Below are positions 8,457 through 15,977 of a stretch of 64,000 nt of DNA, one piece after another. Source of the DNA: Aggregatilineales bacterium (GTDB lineage Bacteria; Chloroflexota; Anaerolineae; Aggregatilineales; Ch27); assembly GCA_029976005.1 (NCBI GenBank), contig JARKOQ010000036.1, positions 1 through 64,000 of the forward strand. Reading direction: 5' to 3'. Each line of letters starts with the position of its first letter. Within the stretch, counting starts at the first letter, position 1. The notes beneath the pieces were generated by a model. That model saw only the letters and a program-made list of their open reading frames with translations. It ran no database searches and was not told the DNA's origin. The position numbers were made by a program, and so were the translations under genes.

Positions 8457-8810
8457 ATGGAACGTCAAACGCTGATCGGGCTGATCGTGACCGTGCTGAT
8501 TCTGGTGGGCGTGCTGGAGCTGGTGCGCCGCCGCCGGCTGCGGGAGGAATATTCCCTGCTGTGGCTGGTGACCGGGGTGGCGCTGATCGTGCTGACCCTG
8601 TGGCCGGCCCCGCTGGACTGGATCGCCGAGGTGACCGGAATCTTCCGGCCGACCGTGATCTTCGTGGTGGCGGTGGCCTTCTTCCTGATGATCCTGCTCT
8701 ACGTCAGCACGGTGCTGACCCGGCTGGCCGACCAGAACAAGGCCCTGGCCCAGGAGATCGCCCTGCTGCGCCAGCAGCTCGACGAACTGCGCGCCGGCAA
8801 GCAGGACTAA
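8457..8810 (+). CDS. DUF2304 small membrane protein
   Basis: A 117-residue protein with three predicted membrane helices (about residues 5-23, 33-52 and 64-86) and a C-terminal coiled coil (NKALAQEIALLRQQLDEL). The helix layout and REEYSLLWLVTG match DUF2304, a family usually encoded next to DPM1-like GT2 enzymes. It may hold or regulate the GT2 at the membrane, but that is only an inference from co-occurrence. The ATG is preceded by a GCTGACCGCTG repeat, not a clear Shine-Dalgarno site. Confidence 0.85.
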   Translation: MERQTLIGLIVTVLILVGVLELVRRRRLREEYSLLWLVTGVALIVLTLWPAPLDWIAEVTGIFRPTVIFVVAVAFFLMILLYVSTVLTRLADQNKALAQEIALLRQQLDELRAGKQD

Positions 8811-8875
8811 GCGTCAAAGCGCCAAAGCGGCAGGCGAAAAGCAGAGACAAGAGGCAGGGAGGCAAGAGGCAAGAA
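8811..8875. repeat. GGCAAGAGGC/GCGCCAAAGCGGCAGG purine-rich repeat
   Basis: Short words such as CGCCAAAGCGGCAGGCG and GAGGCAGGGAGGCAAGAGGC fill this gap. Similar sequence recurs at 11557-11645 and 19830-19893, and in reverse complement near 12796, 45004 and 49441. Confidence 0.55.
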
Positions 8876-8911
8876 ACGGCCCGGCGCGTGCATGCGCCGG
8901 GCCGCTGTTTT
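8876..8911 (+). terminator. Rho-independent terminator after the DUF2304 gene
   Basis: A perfect 11-bp stem CGGCCCGGCGC/GCGCCGGGCCG with a six-base loop is followed by CTGTTTTTG. It closes the glycan block before the oppositely oriented lipoprotein gene. Confidence 0.85.
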
Positions 8912-8915
8912 TGTC

Positions 8916-8943
8916 TTTAGCTGAAAGCCGATCGCTGACCGCT
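8916..8943. repeat. GCTGACCGCTG-family repeat
   Basis: TTAGCTGAAAGC followed by CGATCGCTGACCGCTG lies just past the stop codon of the minus-strand lipoprotein gene. Confidence 0.6.
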
Positions 8944-8948
8944 GTGTT

Positions 8949-10106
8949 TCATCCCCCCAGCACGTTCTGGCGCAGGCCGTCCAGGGTGAGCAGGGTCAGC
9001 AGATTGCGCAGGGTCTGGGCGTAGAGGCGCTCGTCTCCATTGAAGGACTGGAAGTTATCGCTGCGGGCGGTCAGGTGGAAGTCATCCTCCTGCAGGCCGC
9101 CTTCGGGCAGGCTGCGCGCCGCGCGCCACAGGTTGATGACCGGAATCTGCTCCTGCTGGGCGATATCCAGAATGATGCCGTTGACCTCCAGAGCGACCGG
9201 CTCGTTGTAGTTGGGGCCGGTCGGGAAGGTGGTCAGCACCGGGATGATCCCCTGGTTGATCGTGGTCTGCACGACCTGGGTCATGAACGACCGGAACGTG
9301 TTCGTATCGTAAATCTGGACGTCCACCGAGCCGAGCATGATCACCGAGACGGCCGGGCGCATGACCCGGTACTCGCAGTTCAGCGGGACCTCCCCCGGCC
9401 GGCACAGGGCCGGGTTCGACCAGGTGGAATCGAGCACCGCCGCCGCGTTGAAGGCGCTGGACGCGGCCAGGCTGGTCTGGGCGAAGGAACTGCCCACGCC
9501 CTCGCGCGGCGAGACGGAATAGAAATTGATCACGGCTTGCAGCTCGGCGTAGGGCCCCAGGTCGTAGCGGCCGGGCGTGCCGAACGGCTCCAGGTAGGCC
9601 CCGGTGGCCGTGTGGCAGTCCCCGACCCGGACGAAGACGTTGGCCCGCTGCCCGGCCGCTTGCCCGGCGGCGAAGATGCGCCACACCCGGCCGGAGAATG
9701 ACGGCACAACCGGCAGCGCCCACAGGCGGGCCTCCACCCCACTCACGCCGGGCGGCGCGCCGCCCTCGAACCCGGCCGGCGGGCGCGCGGGGAGGACAGG
9801 GCGCGGCGGATTGGTCGGGCGCGGGGGGTTGGTGGCGGTGGGAGTCGCCGTCGCGGTCGGGGTATCGGTCGCGGTGGGGGTGGGCGTGTTCGACGGCGTG
9901 GCCGTGGGCGTGGGCGTCGGGCTGGGCGTGATGGTCGGCGTATCGGTCGGCGTCCAGGTGGGCGGCAGGGTCGGGCGCGGCAGGGGGGAGGGCGTCAGCG
10001 ACGGCAGGACGGCCACGGTGGGGATGACCGCCGGATCGAGCCGGCAGCCCGCCAGCAGCCCCAGGCCGAGGATCAGGATCAGACCCAAACCGCGCCATTG
10101 CTTCAC
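8949..10106 (-). CDS. SGNH-hydrolase-like lipoprotein with altered catalytic blocks
   Basis: The GTG at 10104-10106 is chosen as the start because GGGAGGGG precedes it and the product then begins with a lipoprotein signal ending in LLAGC (Cys21). After a long Thr/Pro linker (about residues 35-105) comes a domain laid out like an SGNH/GDSL esterase, with a strand ending VGD, a later MLG..D block and a DDFH block. In the normal family the first block is GDS, the third GxND and the last DxxH. Here they read GDC (Cys164), GSVD (residues 259-262) and DDFH (D341/H344). The nucleophile Ser is therefore Cys and the oxyanion Asn is Val. The protein is probably membrane-anchored outside the cell and either binds rather than cleaves, or uses Cys. 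Confidence 0.78.
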   Translation of the reverse strand: MKQWRGLGLILILGLGLLAGCRLDPAVIPTVAVLPSLTPSPLPRPTLPPTWTPTDTPTITPSPTPTPTATPSNTPTPTATDTPTATATPTATNPPRPTNPPRPVLPARPPAGFEGGAPPGVSGVEARLWALPVVPSFSGRVWRIFAAGQAAGQRANVFVRVGDCHTATGAYLEPFGTPGRYDLGPYAELQAVINFYSVSPREGVGSSFAQTSLAASSAFNAAAVLDSTWSNPALCRPGEVPLNCEYRVMRPAVSVIMLGSVDVQIYDTNTFRSFMTQVVQTTINQGIIPVLTTFPTGPNYNEPVALEVNGIILDIAQQEQIPVINLWRAARSLPEGGLQEDDFHLTARSDNFQSFNGDERLYAQTLRNLLTLLTLDGLRQNVLGG

Positions 10107-10146
10107 GTTGCTTCCCCTCCCGCTGACTGCCCGGCGCACGTACTCA

Positions 10147-10175
10147 AAGTAATCCCGCTTGGGGGTGCTTGTCAA
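10147..10175 (-). promoter_or_regulatory. Candidate promoter of the SGNH-like lipoprotein
   Basis: On the minus strand a perfect TTGACA (10175-10170) is followed after 17 bases by TTACTT (10152-10147), a poor -10. Transcription would start about 35 bases before the GTG. Confidence 0.5.
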
Positions 10176-10207
10176 TGGGCGGAGGGAGATACCATCTGGC
10201 TCCCTGA

Positions 10208-10237
10208 TTGACTTCGCGCGCAATTCGCCCCTATAAT
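10208..10237 (+). promoter_or_regulatory. Sigma70-type promoter of the first DUF3795 gene
   Basis: TTGACT (10208-10213) and a perfect TATAAT (10232-10237) are 18 bases apart. The promoter is divergent from the lipoprotein promoter. Confidence 0.8.
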
Positions 10238-10305
10238 GTCCATAGAACATATGTGCGACGGCCTATCGAGGCCAACGGCAGGGGTTTGTGAAGTGTGAGG
10301 GGGCT

Positions 10306-10743
10306 ATGGAAACCAGGAACGGCTACTGCGGCTACAACTGCGGTCTGTGCGCGGCCCAGTCGGACGATGCCGCGCTGCGCGCGCGGTTGGTCGAGGGCTG
10401 GCGCAAGTACCTCGGCCACGAGCACTACACGGCGGAAAACGTCCGCTGCGATGGCTGCCGGGCGGACGGGCGGCTGGCCGATACGCAGTGCCAGGCGCGG
10501 CCCTGCGCCCGCACAAAGGGTCTGGAAAGCTGCGCGCAGTGCGAGTCCTTCCCCTGCGACAAGGTGCGCGACCTGCTGTGCAGCCGCGAAGGGCTGATGA
10601 CCTACGCCTACCGGCGGCTGGGGACGATCAGCGCGGAAGACTACGACCTGTGCCTGCGCCAGTTCGAGGGCATGCCCAATCTGATCCGGGCGCTGATCGC
10701 CGCCGGCAAGCTGCCCGCCTGGATGGCCGGTCGGCTGCCCTGA
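10306..10743 (+). CDS. DUF3795 cysteine-rich protein (copy 1)
   Basis: A 145-residue protein with about 13 cysteines arranged in pairs: YCGYNCGLCAA near the N-terminus, then CDGC, and C..C..C..C further on (SCAQCESFPC). The pattern matches DUF3795, whose spaced Cys pairs suggest a zinc or iron-sulfur site. Its biochemical role is unknown to me. The ATG at 10306 is preferred over the GTG at 10288 because it aligns with the second copy at 52454, where the same YCG motif follows seven residues after Met. The gene is monocistronic, with its own promoter. Confidence 0.85.
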   Translation: METRNGYCGYNCGLCAAQSDDAALRARLVEGWRKYLGHEHYTAENVRCDGCRADGRLADTQCQARPCARTKGLESCAQCESFPCDKVRDLLCSREGLMTYAYRRLGTISAEDYDLCLRQFEGMPNLIRALIAAGKLPAWMAGRLP

Positions 10744-10754
10744 AAACAAAGTTA

Positions 10755-10852
10755 CACCACAGAGGGCACAGAGATCACAGAGGTAGAAACATAGGGAGAA
10801 ATGCTATTCTCTACCTCGTTTTCCCTCTGTGTCCTCCGTGCCCTCTGTGGTG
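10755..10852. repeat. CACAGAG-type inverted repeat between genes
   Basis: The left arm (10755-10783, built of CACAGAG units) and the right arm (10824-10852, CTCTGTG units) pair at 26 of 29 positions, with a 40-base loop. It separates the convergent DUF3795 and NUDIX genes and could fold as a long RNA hairpin on either strand. Confidence 0.85.
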
Positions 10853-10861
10853 AGAAGCCTT

Positions 10862-11500
10862 TCAATCAAAGTCGGTCGGCCAGTCGGGATGGCGGTAGTG
10901 CTCGAACAGGCGCGTGACCTGGTGGGGCATCAACCGGCTGAGCGACAGCGGCGGGATTTCCATCTCCCCAAAGAAGCCCACGCCGCCGGTCTCCAGGTTC
11001 CCGGCCCGGACTTCCGGCGCGGCCTCGCCGGTGATCTCGCAGCGGAAGAACAGCTTGTAGATGTAATCCGGGTGCGGGGGATGGCCGTGCCGGTCGCGAT
11101 CCCAGACGGCCAGCAGCTTGACCGCGCGCGTCTCGTAGCCCGCTTCCTCGCGGATTTCGCGTAGAACCGCTTCCGAGGGCGAGTCGTAGATGTCCGCCCA
11201 GCCGCCGGGCAGGGTCCACAGGTCGTTGTCCTGGTGCTCCTGGACGAGCAGCAGCCTGCCTTCCGCGTCAAAGACTACCCCGCGCACGTCCACCTTGGGG
11301 GTCATGTAGCCCATCTCGCTCTTGAGCAGGTCGTGGATCGGGGCGAATTCGCCCTCCCCTCCGGCGGCCAGCATTTCGGCGGCGATTTCCTGCAACTGCT
11401 CGTAGCGCTCGCGGTCAAAGGGGCCTTCGGTGTAGGTCAGCCCGGCGCGGGCGATGGATCGGATGCGGTTGGCCCATTCGAGCCAGCGCGGATCGGTCAT
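10862..11500 (-). CDS. NUDIX hydrolase with N-terminal Nudix_hydro-type helical domain
   Basis: The start at 11500 is chosen because GAGGAG precedes it and the product begins with WLEWANRIRSIARAGLTY, the helical N-terminal domain found on one NUDIX subfamily. The product has 212 residues. The Nudix box reads G-x5-D-x7-REIREEAGY, with Asp where Glu is usual at the first acidic position; the catalytic REx2EE core is intact. The family hydrolyses nucleoside diphosphates linked to another group, often ADP-ribose or NADH. It ends 10 bases from the CACAGAG inverted repeat. Confidence 0.9.
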   Translation of the reverse strand: MTDPRWLEWANRIRSIARAGLTYTEGPFDRERYEQLQEIAAEMLAAGGEGEFAPIHDLLKSEMGYMTPKVDVRGVVFDAEGRLLLVQEHQDNDLWTLPGGWADIYDSPSEAVLREIREEAGYETRAVKLLAVWDRDRHGHPPHPDYIYKLFFRCEITGEAAPEVRAGNLETGGVGFFGEMEIPPLSLSRLMPHQVTRLFEHYRHPDWPTDFD

Positions 11501-11556
11501 GGGGGAGACTCCTCTCAGGGCGAATTGTTCGGCCAACGCGGCAATGATATAACCGG

Positions 11557-11645
11557 CGGGAGGCAAGAGGCAAAAAAGTGTCCAGGCGTCGAAGCGGCAG
11601 GCGAAAAACGAGTCCGGAGGCCATGAGGCCAGAGTCCGGAGAAAG
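11557..11645. repeat. GAGGCAAGAGGC/GTCCAGGCGTCGAAGCGGC repeat
   Basis: Short-period purine-rich words of the same family as 8811-8875 and 19830-19893 fill the region upstream of the NUDIX gene. Confidence 0.55.
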
Positions 11646-11680
11646 CACAACGGGCACGTCAGCCGCGACGCCTTCCTGTT

Positions 11681-11712
11681 TTAGCTGATTGCTGACCGCT
11701 GATTGCTGCTTT
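11681..11712. repeat. GCTGACCGCTGA-family repeat
   Basis: TTAGCTGATTGCTGACCGCT with GATTGCTGCTTT lies immediately before the AAGGAG ribosome site of the TIR gene. Confidence 0.6.
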
Positions 11713-11729
11713 CCAAGGAGCCTCCCCGC

Positions 11730-12716
11730 ATGGCGAACGACACCTTTTTCATCAGCTACTCCCGGCAGGACGTGGAGATCGTGCAGCGGGTCGCCGACGG
11801 GCTGGCGGCGCGCGGGATCCGCACCTGGCTGGATACGATGCTTCTGCCGGGCGAGCCGTGGCAGCAGGCCATCGCCCAGGCGCTGCGCAGCGCCGCCGGG
11901 ATGATCGTCTTCGTCTCACACGCCAGCCTGGCCTCGGATTGGGTGATGTACGAGCTGGAAGCGGCCGCGCGCGGCGACGCGAGCTGGATCATCCCCGTCC
12001 TGCTGGAACGGGTGCCGCGCCTGCCGGCGGCCATCGCCGGGCGCCGCTGGCTGGACGCCAGCCACCTGCGCGGCGCGGCTCAGGTCGCGGCGATCGTCGA
12101 CGGGCTGGCGGACGCCCTGGGCGGGTATGCGACCGGCGGCGGCATGGCCGGGATGGCGGCGGAGGACATCACCCGGATCGCCGACATGACCGCGGCCCAG
12201 GCGCGCGGGGAAGATGCCCCGCCGCGCGCGATCCAGAAGCCGCCCGACTCGGTCTTCATCGTCCACGGCCACGACCTGGCCCTGCGCGACGAGGTCGAAG
12301 CCTACCTGACCTCGCTGGGCATCACGCCGATCGTGCTCTCCAAGCAGGCCAGCGCCCAGCAGTCGCTGCTGCAAAAGTTCCTGACCTGGAGCCGTGATGT
12401 GCGCTTTGCCGTGGTGCTGATCTCGGCCGACGACCGGGGCGCGTCCCGCCGCCAGTTCGATCCGCCGCGCGGGGTGGGCGAGCGGGCGCTCCAGTTCCGG
12501 GCGCGGCAGAACGTGATCCTGGAGCTGGGTTTCTTCTACGGCTACCTGGGCTGGGAGCACGTCTTCGTGCTGCTGCGCCCCTCCGACGAGGTCTTCCCCA
12601 ACTTCGAGATTCCCTCCGACCTGGCCGGGGTGCCCTTCGACGTGCTGGACGAGGACGGCGAGTGGAAGCACGTCCTGCGCGGCCGCCTGCGCCAGGCGGG
12701 ATTCCAGATTCCCTAG
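11730..12716 (+). CDS. Tandem TIR-domain protein (TIR_2 + CAP12/Pycsar-type TIR)
   Basis: A 328-residue protein with two TIR-like domains. The first (residues 4-130) has FFISYSRQD, the box-1 signature, and WVMYE with the putative catalytic Glu75. The second (about 173-325) has SVFIVHGHD, FAVVLISADD and QNVILELGFF (Glu265), the pattern of the TIR-like domain in CBASS Cap12 and Pycsar effectors. TIR domains of these kinds cleave NAD+ and kill the cell or produce signal molecules during phage defence. No nucleotide cyclase or STING gene is adjacent, so any trigger is encoded elsewhere or the protein senses directly. The start is fixed by AAGGAG at 11715-11720. Confidence 0.88.
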   Translation: MANDTFFISYSRQDVEIVQRVADGLAARGIRTWLDTMLLPGEPWQQAIAQALRSAAGMIVFVSHASLASDWVMYELEAAARGDASWIIPVLLERVPRLPAAIAGRRWLDASHLRGAAQVAAIVDGLADALGGYATGGGMAGMAAEDITRIADMTAAQARGEDAPPRAIQKPPDSVFIVHGHDLALRDEVEAYLTSLGITPIVLSKQASAQQSLLQKFLTWSRDVRFAVVLISADDRGASRRQFDPPRGVGERALQFRARQNVILELGFFYGYLGWEHVFVLLRPSDEVFPNFEIPSDLAGVPFDVLDEDGEWKHVLRGRLRQAGFQIP

Positions 12717-12848
12717 GATTCGTGTCCGGCCTGCTTCGAATGTTATGGGCGGGTCGCGCGGGTCACTGTGCTCAGGCTTGGCCCTCCCCGCTTTTCTCCG
12801 GCCTCCTGGTCTCTGGCCTCGTTCTGTGCGACTCACCCCAGGGGACGG

Positions 12849-12906
12849 TACAATCCCCGCATCTATGCGGCCCGCATCTGTGCGGCTTTGTGGTGGAGTC
12901 TCGATC
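12849..12906 (+). promoter_or_regulatory. Leader of hom with two small tandem hairpins
   Basis: TACAAT (12849-12854) is a likely -10, without a clear -35. Directly after it come two copies of a small palindrome, CCGCAT-CT-ATGCGG (12857-12870) and CCGCA-TCTG-TGCGG (12872-12885), repeated with a 15-base period and ending 21 bases before the ATG. Confidence 0.45.
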
Positions 12907-13947
12907 ATGGAACTGAAAATCGCCCTGCTGGGCTTTGGAAACGTCAACCGGGCGCTGGCCCGCCTGATTTTACGCAAGACGGATGCGCTCCAGGCCGAGT
13001 TTGGCCTGACTCTCAAGACGGTCGGCATCAGCACGAACAGCCACGGCGCGGCCGTCGATCCGCGCGGGATCGATCTGGCGGCGGCCCTGGACGCCCACGC
13101 GGCCGGGCGCGGCCTGGACGAACTGAATCGCGGCGTGGATTGCGGCGACCTGTTGAGCTTCGTCGCCAAGGTTCCCGCCGACCTGGTGGTCGAGGCGACC
13201 TGGATGAACCCCAAGACCGGCCAGCCCGCGACCGACGCGATCCGCGCTGCCCTGGGGCGGGGGATGCACGTGACCACGGCCAACAAGGGGCCGCTGGCCT
13301 TCGCCTACCGCGAACTGCGCGCCCTGGCCGCCGAGAAGGGCGTCGGCTTCTTCTTCGAGAGCACGGTCATGGACGGCGCGCCGGTCCATTCCGCCGGGCG
13401 GGAAGGGCTGCCGGTGACGACGGTCAACCGCATCCGGGGCATCCTGAACAGCACCACCAACAGCATCCTGACCCGCCTGGAGCAGGGCGCGCCGTTCGAC
13501 GTGGCGCTCAAGGAGATGCAGGACGCCGGGCTGGCCGAGGCCGACCCCTCCAACGACGTGGACGGCTGGGACAGCGCGCTCAAGATCGCGGTGCTGGCCA
13601 ACGTCCACATGGGGGCCGACCTGCGCCCGGCGGACGTCGACCGGACGGGCATTGGCGGGATCACGATCGAGGCCGTGCAGGGCGCGGTGCAGGACGGGCG
13701 GCGGATCAAGCTGCTGTGCGAGGCGTGGCGCGAGGGCGAGGCGATCAAGGCCCGCGTGGCCCCGGTGCCGCTGCCCCTGGATAACCCGCTGGCCCATGTC
13801 TACCGCACCAGCAGCGCCGTGACCTTCGAGACGGACACCCTGCCCGCCCTGACCATCATCGAGGGCGACAGCAGCCCGGATACGACCGCGTTTGGCCTGC
13901 TGGCGGACGTGATCAACCTGGCGCGCGGGCGCTACCGGCTGGTCTAG
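12907..13947 (+). CDS. hom: Homoserine dehydrogenase (short form, no ACT domain)
   Basis: A 346-residue enzyme that reduces aspartate semialdehyde to homoserine, a step on the way to threonine and methionine. The Rossmann start LLGFGNVNRALA, the TTANKGPLA motif and ILNSTTNSIL (ILNGTTNYIL in most members) are visible. DAGLAEADPSNDVDGWD with the ensuing Lys is the catalytic Asp/Lys region. There is no C-terminal ACT domain, so threonine feedback through ACT is not expected. The ATG at 12907 has GGAG in front and begins exactly at the Rossmann strand. The neighbours are not threonine-pathway genes. Confidence 0.9.
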   Translation: MELKIALLGFGNVNRALARLILRKTDALQAEFGLTLKTVGISTNSHGAAVDPRGIDLAAALDAHAAGRGLDELNRGVDCGDLLSFVAKVPADLVVEATWMNPKTGQPATDAIRAALGRGMHVTTANKGPLAFAYRELRALAAEKGVGFFFESTVMDGAPVHSAGREGLPVTTVNRIRGILNSTTNSILTRLEQGAPFDVALKEMQDAGLAEADPSNDVDGWDSALKIAVLANVHMGADLRPADVDRTGIGGITIEAVQGAVQDGRRIKLLCEAWREGEAIKARVAPVPLPLDNPLAHVYRTSSAVTFETDTLPALTIIEGDSSPDTTAFGLLADVINLARGRYRLV

Positions 13948-13967
13948 ACCTGCAAAAAAGCAGTTGA

Positions 13968-14045
13968 ACCGCAGAGACGCAGAGGACGCAAAGAAAAGCA
14001 GGTAAGGCATTGCCTTTCCTCCGCGTTCTCCGCGTCCTCCGCGGT
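13968..14045. repeat. ACCGCAGAGACGCAGAGG inverted repeat
   Basis: The left arm (13968-13996) and right arm (14015-14045, CTCCGCGT units of nine bases) form an imperfect palindrome between the convergent hom and beta-helix genes. It belongs to the same structural class as 10755-10852 but with different units. Confidence 0.8.
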
Positions 14046-14064
14046 GAGATGGTTTTGTTTTTCG

Positions 14065-15615
14065 CTAGCCGCCCGGCTGGGCCTCGTACGGCCCCAGGTC
14101 GACCCACATCCCGCCGATGCGGGGCTGGCCGAGCAGGTCGAAGGGAGGCAGCAGGTCTGACTCCGCGCTCTCCCCACGGTCGATCAGGGCGGCTCCGGCT
14201 GCCGGGCGGAAGTCGCCCTGTTCCGGATCGATGAAGCCGGGATCGGTGAAACTCAGGCCATGCCCGCCCCCGGCCGCGTCCAGCGCCTCCGGCGGCTGCT
14301 CGTCCTCGCCCAGCGCCAGTTCCGGCTCGGTTGCCCAGATCAGTTCCTGGCCGTTGGCGGAGCCGAAGAAGATCGAGGCCCGCACGTCCAGCGCGAACGC
14401 GCCGGAGACCCACAGCGCCCCGCTGTTGCGGTAGAAGATCGTGTTGAGCACGGTCAGGTTTCCCGGCTCGTCCGGGCTGTCGTAGGCCACCGTCCCGGCG
14501 TAGGCGGATTCGCCCTCGGCGTGGTAGGCGAAGGCGCTGTTCACCACCCGGTAGCTGTTCCCGGTTTCGAGCACCAGCGCCGCGTCGGCCCCGGTGCGGT
14601 ACACCAGGGCGTTGATTACCTCGCCGCCGCGCCAGAGTTTGATCCCGTTGCGGGCCACGTCATGCACGATCACGTTGGCGATGGCGACTCGGGTGGCCTT
14701 GAAGTCCAGCCCGTCCGCCGCCGCCCCGGTGATGTGCGCGTTGAAGACCACGATGTGGTCGCCGTTTTCGACCGCGACCGCGTCCGCCCCGGAGCCTTCG
14801 CCCGCGCCGGGCAGGGCCACATCCAATGCCTCCAGGCGCATATTGTGACACGGCCCCTCCCCGCAGTTGAAGCCGATGGCCGCGTCCCGGATGGCGACAT
14901 CGTAGACCAGCAGGCCGTCGATGACCGGCTGCGGGTTGACGGGCTGATCCGGGATGGTCGAGCGCAGGGCGTCCCCGACCCCGTCGATCCGCAGGTGGCG
15001 CAGCACCAACCGGCGTTGGGGCGAGTCCAGCCGCCCGAACAGGAGACCCACCCCATCCACGAAGCCCCGGATCACGAAGCCATCGATCACCAGGTCGTCC
15101 GCCTCGGCCTTGATGGCGGGCAGCCAGTCCCACTCGGCGTTCAGCGGCACCAGGGTCGCCCCGCCGATATGCTCCGCCATCAGGGTGACTCCCGGCGTCG
15201 CCATGATCAGCGAGTCGTCCCACAGCCCGACCGGGTATTCTCCGTCCGCGACCTGGATCACGTCGCCGGTCCGGGCCAGTTCCAGGGCGCGGTCAATCGT
15301 CGCCAGGGGCGAGTCCGCCTCGCCCGAAGCCTCGTCGCTGCCGCCCGGCGCGACGATCCACATCCGGCCGCCGGACGCGGGCGAGTGTGGCCGGAGCGGG
15401 TTGGCCGGGAAGACCGTCCAGTCGATACCGATCGCGGTTGGGAAGTCGGGTGTGGTCATGGCCCCGCTTGGGCCGCAGATCACCCCCCCATCACAGATTC
15501 CCGGCTCGTCCACCACCTGGGGCGTCCAGGCGCCTTCCGGCCCCTGCGCGGCGGAGCTGCTTCCCGCCAGCAGGGCCAACACCACCCCGATCACCGTCAG
15601 ACTGCGCGTGTGCAT
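14065..15615 (-). CDS. Secreted right-handed parallel beta-helix protein
   Basis: A 516-residue protein with a signal peptide (MHTRSLTVIGVVLALLAG then SSAAQG). Residues 85-130 (IVAPGGSDEASGEADSPLAT, then IDRALELARTGDVIQVADGEY) match the DUF1565/pectate-lyase-like entry to a beta-helix. The rest is a series of short VIDG, NVIVHDVARNGIK and VVNSAFAYH rungs. It ends with the IDRGE and LGPYE segments common to such proteins. It is probably a cell-surface or extracellular polysaccharide-binding protein or lyase; no catalytic triad can be named. AAGGGAG precedes the ATG, and TATAAT occurs on the minus strand at 15657-15652. Confidence 0.85.
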   Translation of the reverse strand: MHTRSLTVIGVVLALLAGSSSAAQGPEGAWTPQVVDEPGICDGGVICGPSGAMTTPDFPTAIGIDWTVFPANPLRPHSPASGGRMWIVAPGGSDEASGEADSPLATIDRALELARTGDVIQVADGEYPVGLWDDSLIMATPGVTLMAEHIGGATLVPLNAEWDWLPAIKAEADDLVIDGFVIRGFVDGVGLLFGRLDSPQRRLVLRHLRIDGVGDALRSTIPDQPVNPQPVIDGLLVYDVAIRDAAIGFNCGEGPCHNMRLEALDVALPGAGEGSGADAVAVENGDHIVVFNAHITGAAADGLDFKATRVAIANVIVHDVARNGIKLWRGGEVINALVYRTGADAALVLETGNSYRVVNSAFAYHAEGESAYAGTVAYDSPDEPGNLTVLNTIFYRNSGALWVSGAFALDVRASIFFGSANGQELIWATEPELALGEDEQPPEALDAAGGGHGLSFTDPGFIDPEQGDFRPAAGAALIDRGESAESDLLPPFDLLGQPRIGGMWVDLGPYEAQPGG

Positions 15616-15977
15616 CGGTCGCTCCCTTCACTCAAGACCGCTGCTATCCTCATTATACGCGCCAACCGGGGGCGCCCCGGGCAATCGCATCAGAGAACAA
15701 TCTGAACCGCCAAGACGCCAGGAACGCCAGGGAAAAGCACAGAGGGGAACAAAATGACGCAAAATGCCGTTATTCCTTTGAGTGCCGCTGGCGTTTCCGC
15801 GTCCGGGTTTGCGCTTTTCGCTTGACCGCTTGCCGCTTCGACGCTGCCAGCGGCATGGCTCGCTCTGCGCTGAGATGTTGTCGCCTGGATGGCCCATGGG
15901 GGCACCAGCGGGGGATTGCATGGCGAGCCGAGTGGTTTTAGGATGGGGACGTGTGTGTGACTTTCAGGAGGATGACG
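15616..15977. other. Intergenic region with repeat fragments and divergent promoters
   Basis: This 362-base gap separates two divergent secreted-protein genes. It holds a minus-strand TATAAT (15657-15652), a one-armed ACCGCCAAGACGCC repeat (15704-15737) and CGCTTGACCGCTTGCCGCTTCGACGCTGCC-like words, and shows no credible coding sequence. Confidence 0.6.
15704..15737. repeat. ACCGCCAAGACGCC single-arm repeat
   Basis: Units of about ten bases (ACGCCAGGA) match those at 27269-27307, at 31031-31062 and, in reverse, at 31238-31274. Confidence 0.65.

Noticed and set aside
2-8810. A complete legionaminic or pseudaminic acid pathway
   Set aside because: Only the LegB-like dehydratase and a nucleotidyltransferase are seen. 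No aminotransferase, acetyltransferase or NeuB-like synthase is present.
9780-9990. A microsatellite-like stretch of GTCGGGGTGGGC words
   Set aside because: It encodes the Thr/Pro linker of the lipoprotein in frame, so it is coding low complexity and not an independent element.
11730-12716. A CBASS or Pycsar operon around the TIR gene was looked for
   Set aside because: The neighbours are a NUDIX hydrolase and homoserine dehydrogenase. No CD-NTase, cyclase or Cap2/Cap3 gene is present.
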